Shown here: positions 1-8,559 of the stretch, piece by piece
Layout: each line of letters starts with the position of its first letter
Position numbering within the stretch: the first letter of the stretch is position 1
Source of the DNA: Euglena gracilis
Taxonomy: Eukaryota; Euglenozoa; Euglenophyceae; Euglenales; Euglenaceae
DNA: 22,263 nt
Assembly: GCA_900893395.1 (NCBI GenBank)
Contig: CAAHFI010165803.1
Coordinates: 1 to 22,263, forward strand
Reading direction: 5' to 3'
The notes under the pieces: generated by a model
Told to the model about the DNA's origin: nothing
Database searches by the model: none
What the model saw: only the letters and a program-made list of their open reading frames with translations
Position numbers and translations under genes: made by a program

Positions 1-30
1 CCGCCGTGGGCGCCCGAATTGTTTCAAAAC

Positions 31-172
31 GGCGTTCCGGCTTTTCGGCCGCTGCGAGCGGCGAAAAAGCCGTGGAAAACGGCCGAAAAGCCGTGTTGAA
101 CGGCGAATATGCCGTTTCACCGGGCCCTTTTGGCAGAAAAGCCGTTTAGCCGGCAGCACTGGCGCAAAAGCC
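31..172. repeat. 21-bp-period array of GGC-N6-GCC dyads
   Basis: Six perfect GGC-N6-GCC dyads start at 39, 60, 81, 102, 132 and 161; a decayed one starts at 123. The first five positions are spaced exactly 21 bp, about two helical turns. Most spacers are A-rich (GAAAAA, CGAAAA, AGAAAA), and several dyads are followed by GT. No gene is visible here. The same dyad recurs at 16281-16397 with a 30-bp period. The array could be a tandem repeat or a set of protein-binding sites; its function is unknown. Confidence 0.75.
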
Positions 173-507
173 GGCTTGTCGAACTCCCCCCCGAGGAAAA
201 CCGAAGAGGGAGCAAGGGACACCGAGGGCGAAGCACCAAGACCTTGTGAAACTGAGGCACCCCTTCATTCTGCCGCCGCACGAGGCAGAAAAAAACGCCC
301 ATTTTCTTTGCCGTGGCCTTTTTTTTTAACGTGGCTGGCTTTCCCCGTTTGTTCCGACAACATACTTGCCAACCCCTCAACTAGCAAGGAAAGACATCGC
401 AATACAAAACTGTTCGGGTGCTGTCAAAAAAGTGCGTGCTGTCACTGTTGTGCCTCCGCCACTTTGTTCTGCAACGAGTGCAGTATAAGCTCTTGAAAAA
501 GAGAAGT

Positions 508-637
508 GCGTGTGTGTCTGTGTGTTTGCGTGTGCATTTGCGTGTGCATTTGTGTGTGTGTGTGCGTGCGTGTGCATGTGCGTGTGCGTGTGTGTATGTG
601 TGTGCGCGTGGGTGTGTGTGGCTGCACGCCCGTGCAT
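508..637. repeat. GT-rich microsatellite
   Basis: About 130 bp of imperfect (GT)n interspersed with GC and CAT steps on the plus strand. All short open frames across it translate to Cys/Val or His/Thr repeats and are artefacts of the dinucleotide repeat. Confidence 0.9.
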
Positions 638-751
638 GTGTGTTTTCTGTCTTTCTATGTGCATATCTCGTTCAGGAAAAAGAATTCCTCTACGAAAAAG
701 AGGGGTCCAAAATGAGGCTCACAAACCAGAACAAAACATGCATTGCACACA

Positions 752-1046
752 TGGTGGCCATCATGGGGCATCCTGGCAGATGGCCATCCTAGGTTGTGAT
801 GGCCTTCAAGGGTCATGATGGCCATCACAGGTCATGATGGCCATCACAGGTCATGATGGCCATCACAGGTCATGATGGCCATCACAGGTCATGATGGCCA
901 TCACAGGTCATGATGGCCATCATGGATCATGATGGCCATCATGGATCATGATGGCCATCATGGATCATGGGCCATCATGATGGCCATCATGGATCATGAT
1001 GGCCATTTGGGTCAGGGTGGGCATCATGGGTTGTGATGCACCTCAT
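752..1046. repeat. 19-bp palindromic tandem array
   Basis: From 811 onward a 19-bp unit, GGTCATGATGGCCATCACA and close variants with GATCATG, repeats about ten times (starts at 811, 830, 849, 868, 887, 906, 925 and on). Both flanks hold more diverged units. The unit contains the self-complementary core TGATGGCCATCA, and in the right half CATGATGGCCATCATG, a perfect 16-bp palindrome, so every unit can form a hairpin. No protein is supported here. Confidence 0.9.
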
Positions 1047-1180
1047 GACAACCATGGACAGAAAAATGGCCCTAAGGGAAACAAAAAAAGCAAATATCCC
1101 CAAACTGGAAAAACCAAATCCAACAGAAGCATTTTTTTTCAAGAGCCTTAATGGAAGGAATTGAACAAACTCTTTACATT

Positions 1181-1401
1181 CAGGGGTTTTTTCAGACCGG
1201 GGGGGGAGGGGATCGGCAGCCACCCACCAAAATGGCCAAAAATGCATAAAATGGCTTTTTTCAAAATTTTTGAGGCCAGAAAAGATATACCCACCAGCCC
1301 GTACCCCACCCCCCCAGTGGGGGGGGGCAGGGGGTCGGTCCAAGGGACCCACCCACCCTACCCCCCCCCGGGAGGTGTCCAAGACTTAAAAAAAACCCCT
1401 G
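1181..1401. mobile_element. hAT-like MITE, copy A (221 bp)
   Basis: The left end reads CAGGGGTTTTTTCAGACC. The reverse complement of the right end reads CAGGGGTTTTTTTTAAG, so the ends are terminal inverted repeats, followed inward by G-runs and C-runs. The flanking 8-mers are TTTACATT and TTTCCAAT, which match at 6 of 8 positions, as expected of an old 8-bp target duplication. CAG-initial ends and 8-bp duplications are typical of hAT elements. It carries no coding capacity. Related copies lie at 6806-6893 and 12501-12705, and subterminal blocks such as the ACCCACCCTACCCC stretch are shared with the latter. Confidence 0.8.
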
Positions 1402-2423
1402 TTTCCAATCTCCTGCGTTCATGGGGGAACCCATGGTCAGGGACCACAGGCCACTGTAGAACGGCTGGTTCAACATCAGGCTTTTGCTCAAGGACCTGGG
1501 GGGGGGGGCTAATCGGCTGGACTCTGGAAAAAAATGGACTTGCCAGACCCCCCCTCCACCCCCGGTCCGGGGGTCCCCCAACTGGAAAAAAATTTTCCTC
1601 CAAGGTGGAAATGAGGTTTTTTATCGGTCTTTGGCTGATTTTGTTCCAAAAATTCCCCAAATTGGACTAGCTGCAGTCCAGCCCCCCCCCCGGGGGGGTA
1701 CTGCAATCCCTTAAGCAAAAGCCTGTTCAACACGGAAGGTTGAAGTGCTTGTGCAGCGCAACTTCAGGCTCAACTTTTGCTCGGTCTTCCGAGCATTCAG
1801 AGCCACAGTGCGGGTCCCTTGAATGAATGCTTCAGGATAATAACAAAAGCCAATTGAGAAACACGTTTGGCAGATTTGCCACGTAAAATACCAAAAAAGC
1901 TGCAGAATTCCCAGGTTTTTTTGCCGTTGTCACGAAACGAGAAAGCGAAAGAGGGCAGGGCAAAAAAAAAGTGGGGAAAGCCTGGTTTGTGACTCAGATC
2001 GTACATGTTGAATGCCGCAGAAAGGCAGGCAAGCATGGGAACAAAAATGCAACACGGCAAGCAACTAAACAACTGAGTGGGAAAGGCAGGTTGCCAAATG
2101 AAGAGCAAGCCCCCAAATGAACCCCCAGGTATCATTTTTTTGCCTGAAGTCCCAGCCTGAGGGGGGGGGAAATAGGGGTGATATTGGCGGGGTGTTGTTT
2201 GTGTCATTCGGGGGGGATGATGGTGTCGCTGAATTTCAAATTTGGGGGGGGGAGGAAGGCCAAAAGAAAACTGGAGAGAATGCAAATGGCATTTTTGCAA
2301 AGCCCTCAGCCGGCGAGCTTCATCCCCCACCAGTGCAGCAGTCGCTGATGATGCTGCAGTCGTTGGCGATGCGGGTTGCGTCGGTGGGAGCACTGTGGTT
2401 TGTCACGTCAAGTCAGAGTGCTG
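1402..2423. other. Intergenic stretch, no supported gene
   Basis: The stretch holds several G-runs and C-runs (near 1500, 1690 and 2160-2240), including a C-run meeting a G-run near 1683-1698 that can form a hairpin. The minus strand near 2270-2400 has a short Ala/Thr/Pro-rich open piece that could be an exon fragment, but I see no domain, start or splice pair to back it. Confidence 0.5.
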
Positions 2424-3570
2424 GGGGGGGGGGTGACCGAACTGTCAGATTGGCCAGCCAGAAAAATTCTGGGAGGGAGGGGGGGTGGCTGAATGCCAAA
2501 AAAACCCTCAAAAAAATTCCTGCGGGGGGCTGGCCGAATTGCCAGAATTGCCAGCCAAAAAAAACCCTCCGGGGGGGGGGGCTGAATAACCAGATTTGCC
2601 GGCCAAAAAAAATTCTGCGGGAAGAGCAGGGGGGCTGGCTGAATCGCCAGATTTGCCGGCCAAAAAAAATCATGTGGGGGGGGTTGAATTACCAGATATG
2701 CCAGCCAAAAATTCCTGCAGGGGGCTGGCCGAATTGCCAGCCAAAAAAAACCCTGGGGGGGGGCTGGCCGAATTGCCAGGTTTGCCGGCCAAAAAAACCC
2801 TGGGTGGGGGGCTGGCCGAATTGCCAGGTTTGCCAGCCAAAAAAAAACCCTGGGGGGGGGCTGGCCGAATTGCCAGATTTGCCAGCCAAAAAAAACCCTG
2901 GGGGGGGCTGGCCGAATTGCCAGGTTTGCCAGCCAAAAAAAAAACCCTGGGGGGGGGGGCTGGCCGAATTGCCAGATATGCCAGCCAAAAAAAAAACCCT
3001 GGGGGGGCTGGCCGAATTGCTAGCCAAAAAAAAAAACCCTGGGGGGGGGGGGCCGAATTGCCAGATTTGCCAGCCAAAAAAAAACCCTGGGGGGGGGGCT
3101 GGCCGAATTGCCAGCCAAAAAAAAACCTGGGGGGGGGCTGGCGAATTGCCAGATTTGCCAGCCAAAAAAAAACCTGGGGGGGGGGCTGGCCGAATTGCCA
3201 GATTTGCCAGCCAAAAAAAACCTGGGGGGGGGCCAAATTGCCAGCCAAAAAAAAACTGCAGGGGGGGGGCTGGCTGAATTGCCACATTTGCTGGCCAAAA
3301 AAATCATGCGGGGGGGGCTGGCTGAATTGCCAGATTTGCCAGCCAAAAAAAAATCCTGCCGGGGGGGGTTGAGATTGCCGGCCAAAAAAATCAGGGGGGG
3401 GGGGCTGGCTGAATTGCCAGATGTGCCGGCCAAAAAATTCTGCGGGGGGGGCTGAATCGCCACATTTGCCAGGCAAAAAAAAATCATGCGGGGGGAGGTT
3501 GAATGTGCCGGCCAAAAAAAATACGGGGGGGGAGGGCTGGCCGAATCGCCAGATTTGCCAAAAAAAAAAG
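2424..3570. repeat. A-run/G-run minisatellite, array 1
   Basis: About two dozen direct units of roughly 45-50 bp. The core is CTGGCCGAATTGCCAG, then ATTTGCCAGCC, an A-run of about 6-12, a short CCCTG-type linker and a G-run of about 6-12. Unit length varies mainly through the two homopolymers. Many units lack the ATTTGCCAG segment. CTGGC..GCCAG in the core is a small dyad. Long open frames across it come from the unit lacking stop codons on either strand; I do not call them genes. Units toward the right end are more degenerate, with TGCGG linkers. Confidence 0.95.
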
Positions 3571-3687
3571 CTTTCACTGGCTGGTTTTGGGGGCAGCAAA
3601 ACACCATTAAAATGACTGGCCTTCGAAAATGATGGGAAAAAATCTGGCAATAGAGTCTTTTTTTCTGCACTTTGCCTTGTGAGCCAT

Positions 3688-3918
3688 TCACTGACTTCTC
3701 GAAACAAAGGTTTCTGGCAGGCTGTTGTCTTTCCAAACACCAATGTGGTGGGCGATGCTTTGTTCAATGAAATCAAAATCAAAAATATCAACTTTTTGTG
3801 AACCCCACCTTTGAAAATTCTCCTTTAATTCCTGGTGACTGCCCGAAAAAATGACCAAAGCCCAAATCCAGCTGGGATTTTTCGGCAAAAATTTTGAACT
3901 GAAAACCAACAATACCAT
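3688..3918 (-). CDS. Coding-like block, unrecognised (possible exon)
   Basis: An open minus-strand stretch of about 76 codons with balanced composition; residues such as SGSHQELKENFQRWGSQ and FIEQSIAHHIGVWKD read like a real protein rather than low complexity. The first codon is not a convincing start. An adjacent frame is open too (it runs from about 3791 into minisatellite array 1), so the frame choice is uncertain. No family recognised. It could be an exon of an intron-rich minus-strand gene or a decayed fragment. Confidence 0.25.
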   Translation of the reverse strand: MVLLVFSSKFLPKNPSWIWALVIFSGSHQELKENFQRWGSQKVDIFDFDFIEQSIAHHIGVWKDNSLPETFVSRSQ

Positions 3919-4137
3919 TTTTTGGAAACCGTTTTGCCCCTTTTTTCAAAATTTTTCGGTGCAAACTTTCGGCTTCATGGGGTTGGACCCAGCTTTATTT
4001 CAGCAGACTCCCACGTGGGGGGTCGATAGCCTGGCTGGGAGGTGGTGGCTGGGAAAAAAATGCAAACTGCCCAGGGGTGGGCGTCCCGCAGAGAACCCTG
4101 CTGCCCATGAACACCAAAAAAACCAATAAAAAGGTTA

Positions 4138-4350
4138 ACAAACCAGCCTGGTTCCAAAGACCTTCCAACTGCGTTCCCCAATTCTTCATACTTTCTGCTG
4201 CGATGAGCATGACGGCCGTGTGCTCGCTTGCTGCTTCCTCTCGTGTGTCTGCTGCTGGTGGTGTTCCTGCTGCTGCCCCGTGTATGACTCCCGTCAGTGC
4301 TGCTACTTGAAGATCTCGACCTCTTGACTGGGATCGACGACGTTTTATGG
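4138..4350 (-). CDS. Coding-like block, unrecognised (possible exon)
   Basis: Two minus-strand frames are open over this stretch. One gives an Ala/Glu-rich amphipathic sequence containing TREEASEHTAVMLIAAESM and then NWGTQLEGLWNQAG. The other is Ser/Arg/His-rich and superficially resembles an RS domain. I prefer the first because its composition is more balanced. A GT that could act as a splice donor follows the CAGGCTG near 4144. There is no recognised domain and no start codon of note, so the product is unknown. Confidence 0.25.
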
Positions 4351-4351
4351 T

Positions 4352-4975
4352 GTCGTAAATGTGGGCTGCGGGCTTCTGATTGGCTGGCTGGGAGAAATAA
4401 TTTGTGAGAGCAGGATGAGGGGTTTATTTCAGAGGAAATTAAATCACGAAGGGGTGGAATGCACGGGAAAGGGACGGGGGGGGTGCAAAAAAAAACAATG
4501 CAGTTGGGCAGGTCAAAAAATACACTTCAAAAAAAGACTGCAGATGCGCAAACACAGACACTGAAAACTCCTTTGAAATGTGGACATGGATGTGACTACA
4601 GACTTCTAAAAATCCAAATATTTCCAAAATTTAAAACAACAAAAACCCACAAAGGAATACCGTGTGTGCGGCTTGCATGCAGATTTTCCACACAAGCAGC
4701 ACAAAAAAAATCTAAAAAACTATCTCAAAAACAAATCATTTGATGATGCCCCTGGTGTGCCTTGCGAGACTTCACTCCTTGGTGTGTGCTGTGAAACTTC
4801 ACTCCCCACATCCATCACCACTGCCGGACGTTGAGGAGTGGCTGGGGGCTTGGGACCCTTGCGGGCTGCAATGGCCGTGGTCCTGACACGATCCCCATCA
4901 CGGCGTATGAGGGCTGTTGTTCACAGGCATCAGGTCCAAAATATTTAGAAATCTTAAAACAAAATGAATAAATAA
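4352..4975. other. Intergenic, no supported gene
   Basis: A-rich plus-strand sequence with many short A-runs. Open frames are short and of skewed composition. I see no RNA gene, repeat array or terminal inverted repeat. Confidence 0.45.
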
Positions 4976-5085
4976 TGCACACACATATACATAAATATAT
5001 ATGTATAGTTACATGTGGTTCTACATACATATATATATGTATGTAGAACGTATGTATGTATATATATACATACATACGTAAAAAT
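4976..5085. repeat. AT-rich microsatellite with two perfect palindromes
   Basis: Alternating AT/GTAT sequence. Positions 5018-5049 form a perfect 32-bp palindrome (arms starting GTTCTACATACATATA). Positions 5048-5079 form a second perfect 32-bp palindrome (arms starting ACGTATGTATGTATAT). I checked every pair in both. They overlap by two bases, so two hairpins can form back to back. Confidence 0.9.
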
Positions 5086-5209
5086 GTATTTTCATCCAGA
5101 CATTGCAAACCGGAGAACAAATTGGTTTATTTTTTTATCATGCCAATTTGCCTTGTGCTCTTGACGGTGAAGGGAAAAAAGCAAAAACGGTGAAGAAAAA
5201 AAATTGCGG

Positions 5210-5425
5210 GGCCAAAAAGCAATGTTACAGTCACTGGCGTTGCAAGACAACAGGAGAGGAGGAAGCCTGATTGTGACCCCTGTTTGGTCCAGAACAGGCA
5301 ACAATGCTGCATAGTCGTCCTCTGAAAGGCGATTCGAAGAAACAGATACCACTTGCTCCAATGAAATTGATCTCACCCAAGCTTCCTTTGTGAAACAGGG
5401 CTTGACCAGGCCGGGTGCGAAAAAA
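5210..5425 (-). CDS. Coding-like block, unrecognised (possible exon)
   Basis: A minus-strand frame contains SISLEQVVSVSSNRLSEDDY followed by AALLPVLDQTGVTIRLPPLL. It has balanced composition and an amphipathic helix-like start, unlike the surrounding low-complexity frames. There is no start codon in context. The frame runs on past the block into a Phe-rich, A/T-run derived stretch, which suggests the coding part ends near 5210. No family recognised; I treat it as a candidate exon or gene fragment. Confidence 0.3.
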
Positions 5426-5671
5426 CAATTTCCCCCCAAAAATTGCCACTTTCAAACCTCCAACAGCCAATGTCACCAAAAGAAGACATGTTGAAAAAAG
5501 TTCCTCCTTCCCACCCCAACCTTCAAGCAGCCAAAACTGACTGTTTTGAAAAGGAAACTTGGTCTCACTTTCCCAACAAACTTCCAAACCTCGGAACTGC
5601 AGAAAGCAAGCAGGTTGATCTGCCGACCAGTCCATTCACAGCCAAGTAACACCCACCGTTCTCCAAGTGGT

Positions 5672-5785
5672 TCAGCGTTCTTCATCAATGACGTGCGCAA
5701 TTGAGCTGAAATCCGGATTGCTCTCTGGCTCCTCCATTTGGTCCCGAACAAAAGCTGTGCCGTCTTTGCCAAACCAAAACAAGGC
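5672..5785 (-). CDS. Coding-like block, unrecognised (possible exon)
   Basis: A short minus-strand frame with the acidic sequence FVRDQMEEPESNPDFSSIAH and then VIDEER before a stop. It lies immediately beside the diverged minisatellite array (5790-6190). Composition suggests coding sequence, but an alternative frame over the same bases is also open. No domain recognised. Confidence 0.25.
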   Translation of the reverse strand, partial: ALFWFGKDGTAFVRDQMEEPESNPDFSSIAHVIDEER

Positions 5786-5789
5786 CCAG

Positions 5790-6190
5790 GAGAGGCCAAA
5801 ATGCCAGGTTTGCCGGCCAAACAAAAGCTGGGGGGGAGCTGGCCGACCTGGCTGACTCGCCAGGTTTGCCAGCCAAACAAAAGCCGGGGGAGGTCGGCCA
5901 AAATGCCAGGTTTGCCGGCCAAACAAAAGCTGGGGTGGGGAGCTGGCCGACTTCTGGCTGACTCGCCAGGTTTGCCAACCAAGGGTGCCGGCCGGATTGC
6001 CAGGTTTGCCGGCCAAACAAAAGCCAGGGGGGTCGGCCAAAATGCCAGATTTGCCGGCCAAACAAAGCTGAGGGGGCCAAGCAACATCTGGCTGACTTGC
6101 CAGGTTTACCAACCAAAGGCGCACAGCCCTGGGGGGGGGAGGATGGCCAAAATGCCAGGTTTGCCGGCCAAGCAGAATCCGGGGAGTTTG
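5790..6190. repeat. Diverged minisatellite array 2 (no A-homopolymer)
   Basis: Seven to eight direct units related to the arrays at 2.4-3.6 and 8.6-11.3 kb. They share GCCAGGTTTGCCGGCC, but the A-run is replaced by AAACAAAAGC and the G-run is shorter and interrupted. Some units carry GGTCGGCCAAAATGCC in place of GGCTGGCCGAATTGCC. Open frames across it are by-products of the repeat. It looks like an older or ancestral subfamily, before homopolymer expansion. Confidence 0.9.
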
Positions 6191-6257
6191 TTGGGGGGGG
6201 GGTCGAACCCACCAAACATGGAACAAAACGGACTTCGTTCAGAGGAATATGAAAAAG

Positions 6258-6443
6258 TCAGATCTCAACAGGGCACTTCACCTTGTGTTCGCCACCTTGC
6301 TTCGTTGGGACTGTCAAAATTGTACCAATGGTTTTCCCAGGTCGCTTCCCAACAGGCTTCAGGATCCACTTCACATTGGTAATGGCATTACTGGGTTTGG
6401 AATGGGGGGACGTCAAGAACCAAAAGTGCCAGCGGCCCCTGGC
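6258..6443 (-). CDS. Coding-like block, basic, unrecognised
   Basis: A minus-strand frame of about 60 codons ending in a stop at 6258. It includes NAITNVKWILKPVGKRPGKT and GTILTVPTKQGGEHKVKCPV. The composition is basic and ordered. It lies on the same strand as, and downstream of, the block at 6535-6805, so both could be parts of one gene separated by an intron. No domain recognised. A possible acceptor (CCAAACCCAG) lies just inside its 5' part. Confidence 0.3.
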   Translation of the reverse strand, partial: ARGRWHFWFLTSPHSKPSNAITNVKWILKPVGKRPGKTIGTILTVPTKQGGEHKVKCPVEI

Positions 6444-6534
6444 AACTCACAAAACAGGGCACTGGCCCAGAAATTAAATCCAGAAGTGGTTCTTGGATTC
6501 CAATTGTCTTGAAACAACAAACAAAAAAAAGAAG

Positions 6535-6965
6535 CCAATGCCAATGTGGTCAACGTTCCTTCATCCTTTGCGAAGAAGATGGGAACGGAGGAACCAGCCA
6601 CCATCCAGCCGTTCTCTTGATCTGGGACATCGAGGATGAGGACAGCACCTTTCTTCCGTTTTGGAGCACTCTTCTCAGGAGCCCTTCGTTGTGGTCTTTC
6701 TGGGATTTGTGGAAGAGCAGGACGTGGCTTGGACTTGGTTGCGGAAAATATCTTCCAAACTGCATCACAGCCCTTCTTCAATCTGCGTCCGGACAATGTC
6801 CAGGGCAGAGGATTTTTTTTTTTTTAACTGGGGAAGGGGTCAGCACCCACCTCACCCATCGGCCCCTCCCCAAGCCTTAAAAAAAAACCTCTGGTCCAGG
6901 GCTTGCTGTGGACAAGAGCAAAAGTGGAGCCAACAATTGTCATGACCATACCATTGCTTACTGAC
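6535..6965 (-). pseudogene. Coding-like block interrupted by a MITE
   Basis: On the minus strand, the frame left of the MITE reads GRRLKKGCDAVWKIFSATKS, a basic Pro-rich stretch, then GAVLILDVPDQENGWMVAGS and on to about 6535. The frame right of the MITE includes MTIVGSTFALVHSKPWT. Leaving out the 88-bp element and one 8-bp duplication makes ...SKPWT run into LSGRRLKKG with no shift, so both sides were one reading frame before insertion. Element plus duplication is 96 bp, a multiple of three, but the element itself contributes a stop. The Lys/Arg cluster (RRAPEKSAPKRKK) could be a nuclear signal. The protein family is not recognised. Confidence 0.4.
6806..6893. mobile_element. hAT-like MITE, copy C (88 bp)
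   Basis: The left end is CAGAGGATTTTTTT and the right end is AAAAAAAAACCTCTG, so the termini are inverted repeats of the same family as copies A and B. It is flanked by a perfect 8-bp target duplication, GTCCAGGG, at 6798-6805 and 6894-6901. The inside is short, with no coding capacity. The intact duplication suggests a fairly recent insertion compared with copy A. Confidence 0.9.
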
Positions 6966-7415
6966 TGGGGCGGGGGGGGGGGACTTTTCACTTTCAAAAA
7001 AACCGACCTTTCCGCGGATGGATGTATTGCCCTTGCCATCATACACCTCTTCAAGGGGGGTTGCTGGGCTAGAAATTTGGGTTTGCTTGCCCACCCCCAC
7101 TGAAAAATGAGCATCCAACAACCTCCAAAGACACAAAAAACTCCCCACAAACACGATTTTTGGCCATCTTTGTGCTCTTTTTCCCAAAAAAAATGCCCAA
7201 TCCATGCCCCAGGGGATGGGTCAGAGACACCACCCGATAAGCAATAATATGGTCAAGACAACAGCCTCCCAACACCCAAGGGAGTGCCCATCAACAGGGT
7301 GGAAAGAGGTATCCCTTGAAATCTTGCAAAAACAATTAAATAATTTCTTCAGCCCGGTAAAACAATCACAAACTTCACTCTCATTGTCTTGTCAGATCAA
7401 TCATAATTTTTTGTG

Positions 7416-7838
7416 TCAAACAGACACCCTGGGGTCGGTTTTCCTGTTGAAAATGTTCAGGGGGGTGCGCACTTCCTTAAAAAGAAGCCGGGTGTCGATG
7501 AGCATATTTTTTTTTACAGAATTGGCCTTGTGACAGGAAGGACGACCTCCGCACAAGAGGTGATACAGCTGAATGAGAAGACGATGCCAAGCACGATCAT
7601 CATCCACGCCACAATCTCGGTCACTGCGAGCTGCACAACGATTGAGACGCCTTGCCCAGCACTTGTACCACCTTGAAACCTCCTCTTCGTCAGGCAGCGT
7701 CTGGCCCATTTGATTTGGAAAAAAATGATTTTTCAGGAGAAAAAACACTTTCCAAAATACCTTTGAAAAAAATTCAGTCCAACCTAGAATTCCACATTCA
7801 GCACACTCAGACAGATGAGGGGATCGTTTTGCATTCAA
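7416..7838 (-). CDS. Coding-like block, unrecognised
   Basis: Two minus-strand frames are open around 7530-7690. One reads TLPDEEEVSRWYKCWARRLN followed by a charged segment. The other reads GVSIVVQLAVTEIVAWMMIV and on through a long hydrophobic run that would make a membrane helix. I cannot decide between them. The first frame is open over the full 140 codons, but its ends are Phe/Lys-rich sequence derived from A/T runs. No family recognised. Confidence 0.22.
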   Translation of the reverse strand: MNAKRSPHLSECAECGILGWTEFFSKVFWKVFFLLKNHFFPNQMGQTLPDEEEVSRWYKCWARRLNRCAARSDRDCGVDDDRAWHRLLIQLYHLLCGGRPSCHKANSVKKNMLIDTRLLFKEVRTPLNIFNRKTDPRVSV

Positions 7839-7839
7839 A

Positions 7840-8283
7840 TGGCCTTGTTGGAGTTGGAGGCTTTTCCTTCTCCTTTTCTCTTTTCATTGATTCCATGTAG
7901 TAGCAAGGGCCCTGCAACCGGCTGCTGTCATGGCTGTTTGTTGGGATACATCAACAAATTAATTTGGTAAATTTTCAAGAAATCCATTGCAACACCCATT
8001 TTGATCATCGTCATCACTTGACCAAAATACCTTACATTTTTGGGACCAAATCGGCGCCAGGTCACTGATGGAGGTCCGGTGCGATTATTTACAGTAGGTT
8101 CTGAATTTTCCTTCCATCTGTGATCTGTGTGGGTGAGCTGTCAAACCCCCTGGCACTCGATTTTTTTAACCATTGGAACCTGAGACCTGGGAAACTGGGA
8201 CAACTCAGACAGGTACAACAAACACACTCTCAACGGAGCAGGTGGCGAGCGGGGGGAAAAAAATGAAATATATCAGTTTGATT
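7840..8283. other. Intergenic, no supported gene
   Basis: Unique-looking sequence without repeats, inverted termini or convincing coding frames. A short plus-strand Thr-rich frame near 8173 has low-complexity composition and no start context. Confidence 0.4.
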
Positions 8284-8545
8284 TCACATTTGCAGCCAAA
8301 AAAAACAGTCCTGGTTGTATGCCATGCGGTCAAGGACCTTCCACTGCGGCAAACATTCATTCAGCATGATGAACTGGGCAGGGAGAGCGGGCCAAATGGC
8401 AACAAGGGCAGCCACACAGCCAGAGCAAGGGATGAAATGCAGGCCCATCGAAAGTGCCAAACTGCCACATGAATGCACCGAATTGGCAGGTTCGTTGGCC
8501 GAACTCAAATCAGGAGCGGGTATTGCCAGCATTGTCCACCAAAAG
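8284..8545 (-). CDS. Coding-like block abutting minisatellite array 3
   Basis: A minus-strand frame includes IPAPDLSSANEPANSVHSCG, a Cys/Ala-rich middle, then FIMLNECLPQWKVLDRMAYN before a stop at 8284. The two other minus frames contain stops here, while this one is open throughout. It runs upstream without interruption into the minisatellite, which is itself stop-free, so the frame gives no boundary. It is possibly an exon next to an intron that holds the array. No domain recognised. Confidence 0.3.
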
Positions 8546-8559
8546 ATTTTAAGCCAAAA

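Noticed and set aside
500-792. Cys/Val- and His/Thr-rich small proteins over the GT microsatellite
   Set aside because: Direct consequence of the dinucleotide repeat.
1402-1720. Possible fourth MITE among the G/C runs after copy A
   Set aside because: No pair of family-type ends and no 8-bp duplication could be found.
2117-3791. Long frames of up to 386 codons over array 1
   Set aside because: Same artefact of the tandem unit.
4138-4350. Ser/Arg-rich frame resembling an SR splicing factor domain
   Set aside because: An alternative frame over the same bases has more natural composition, and no RNA-binding domain is nearby.
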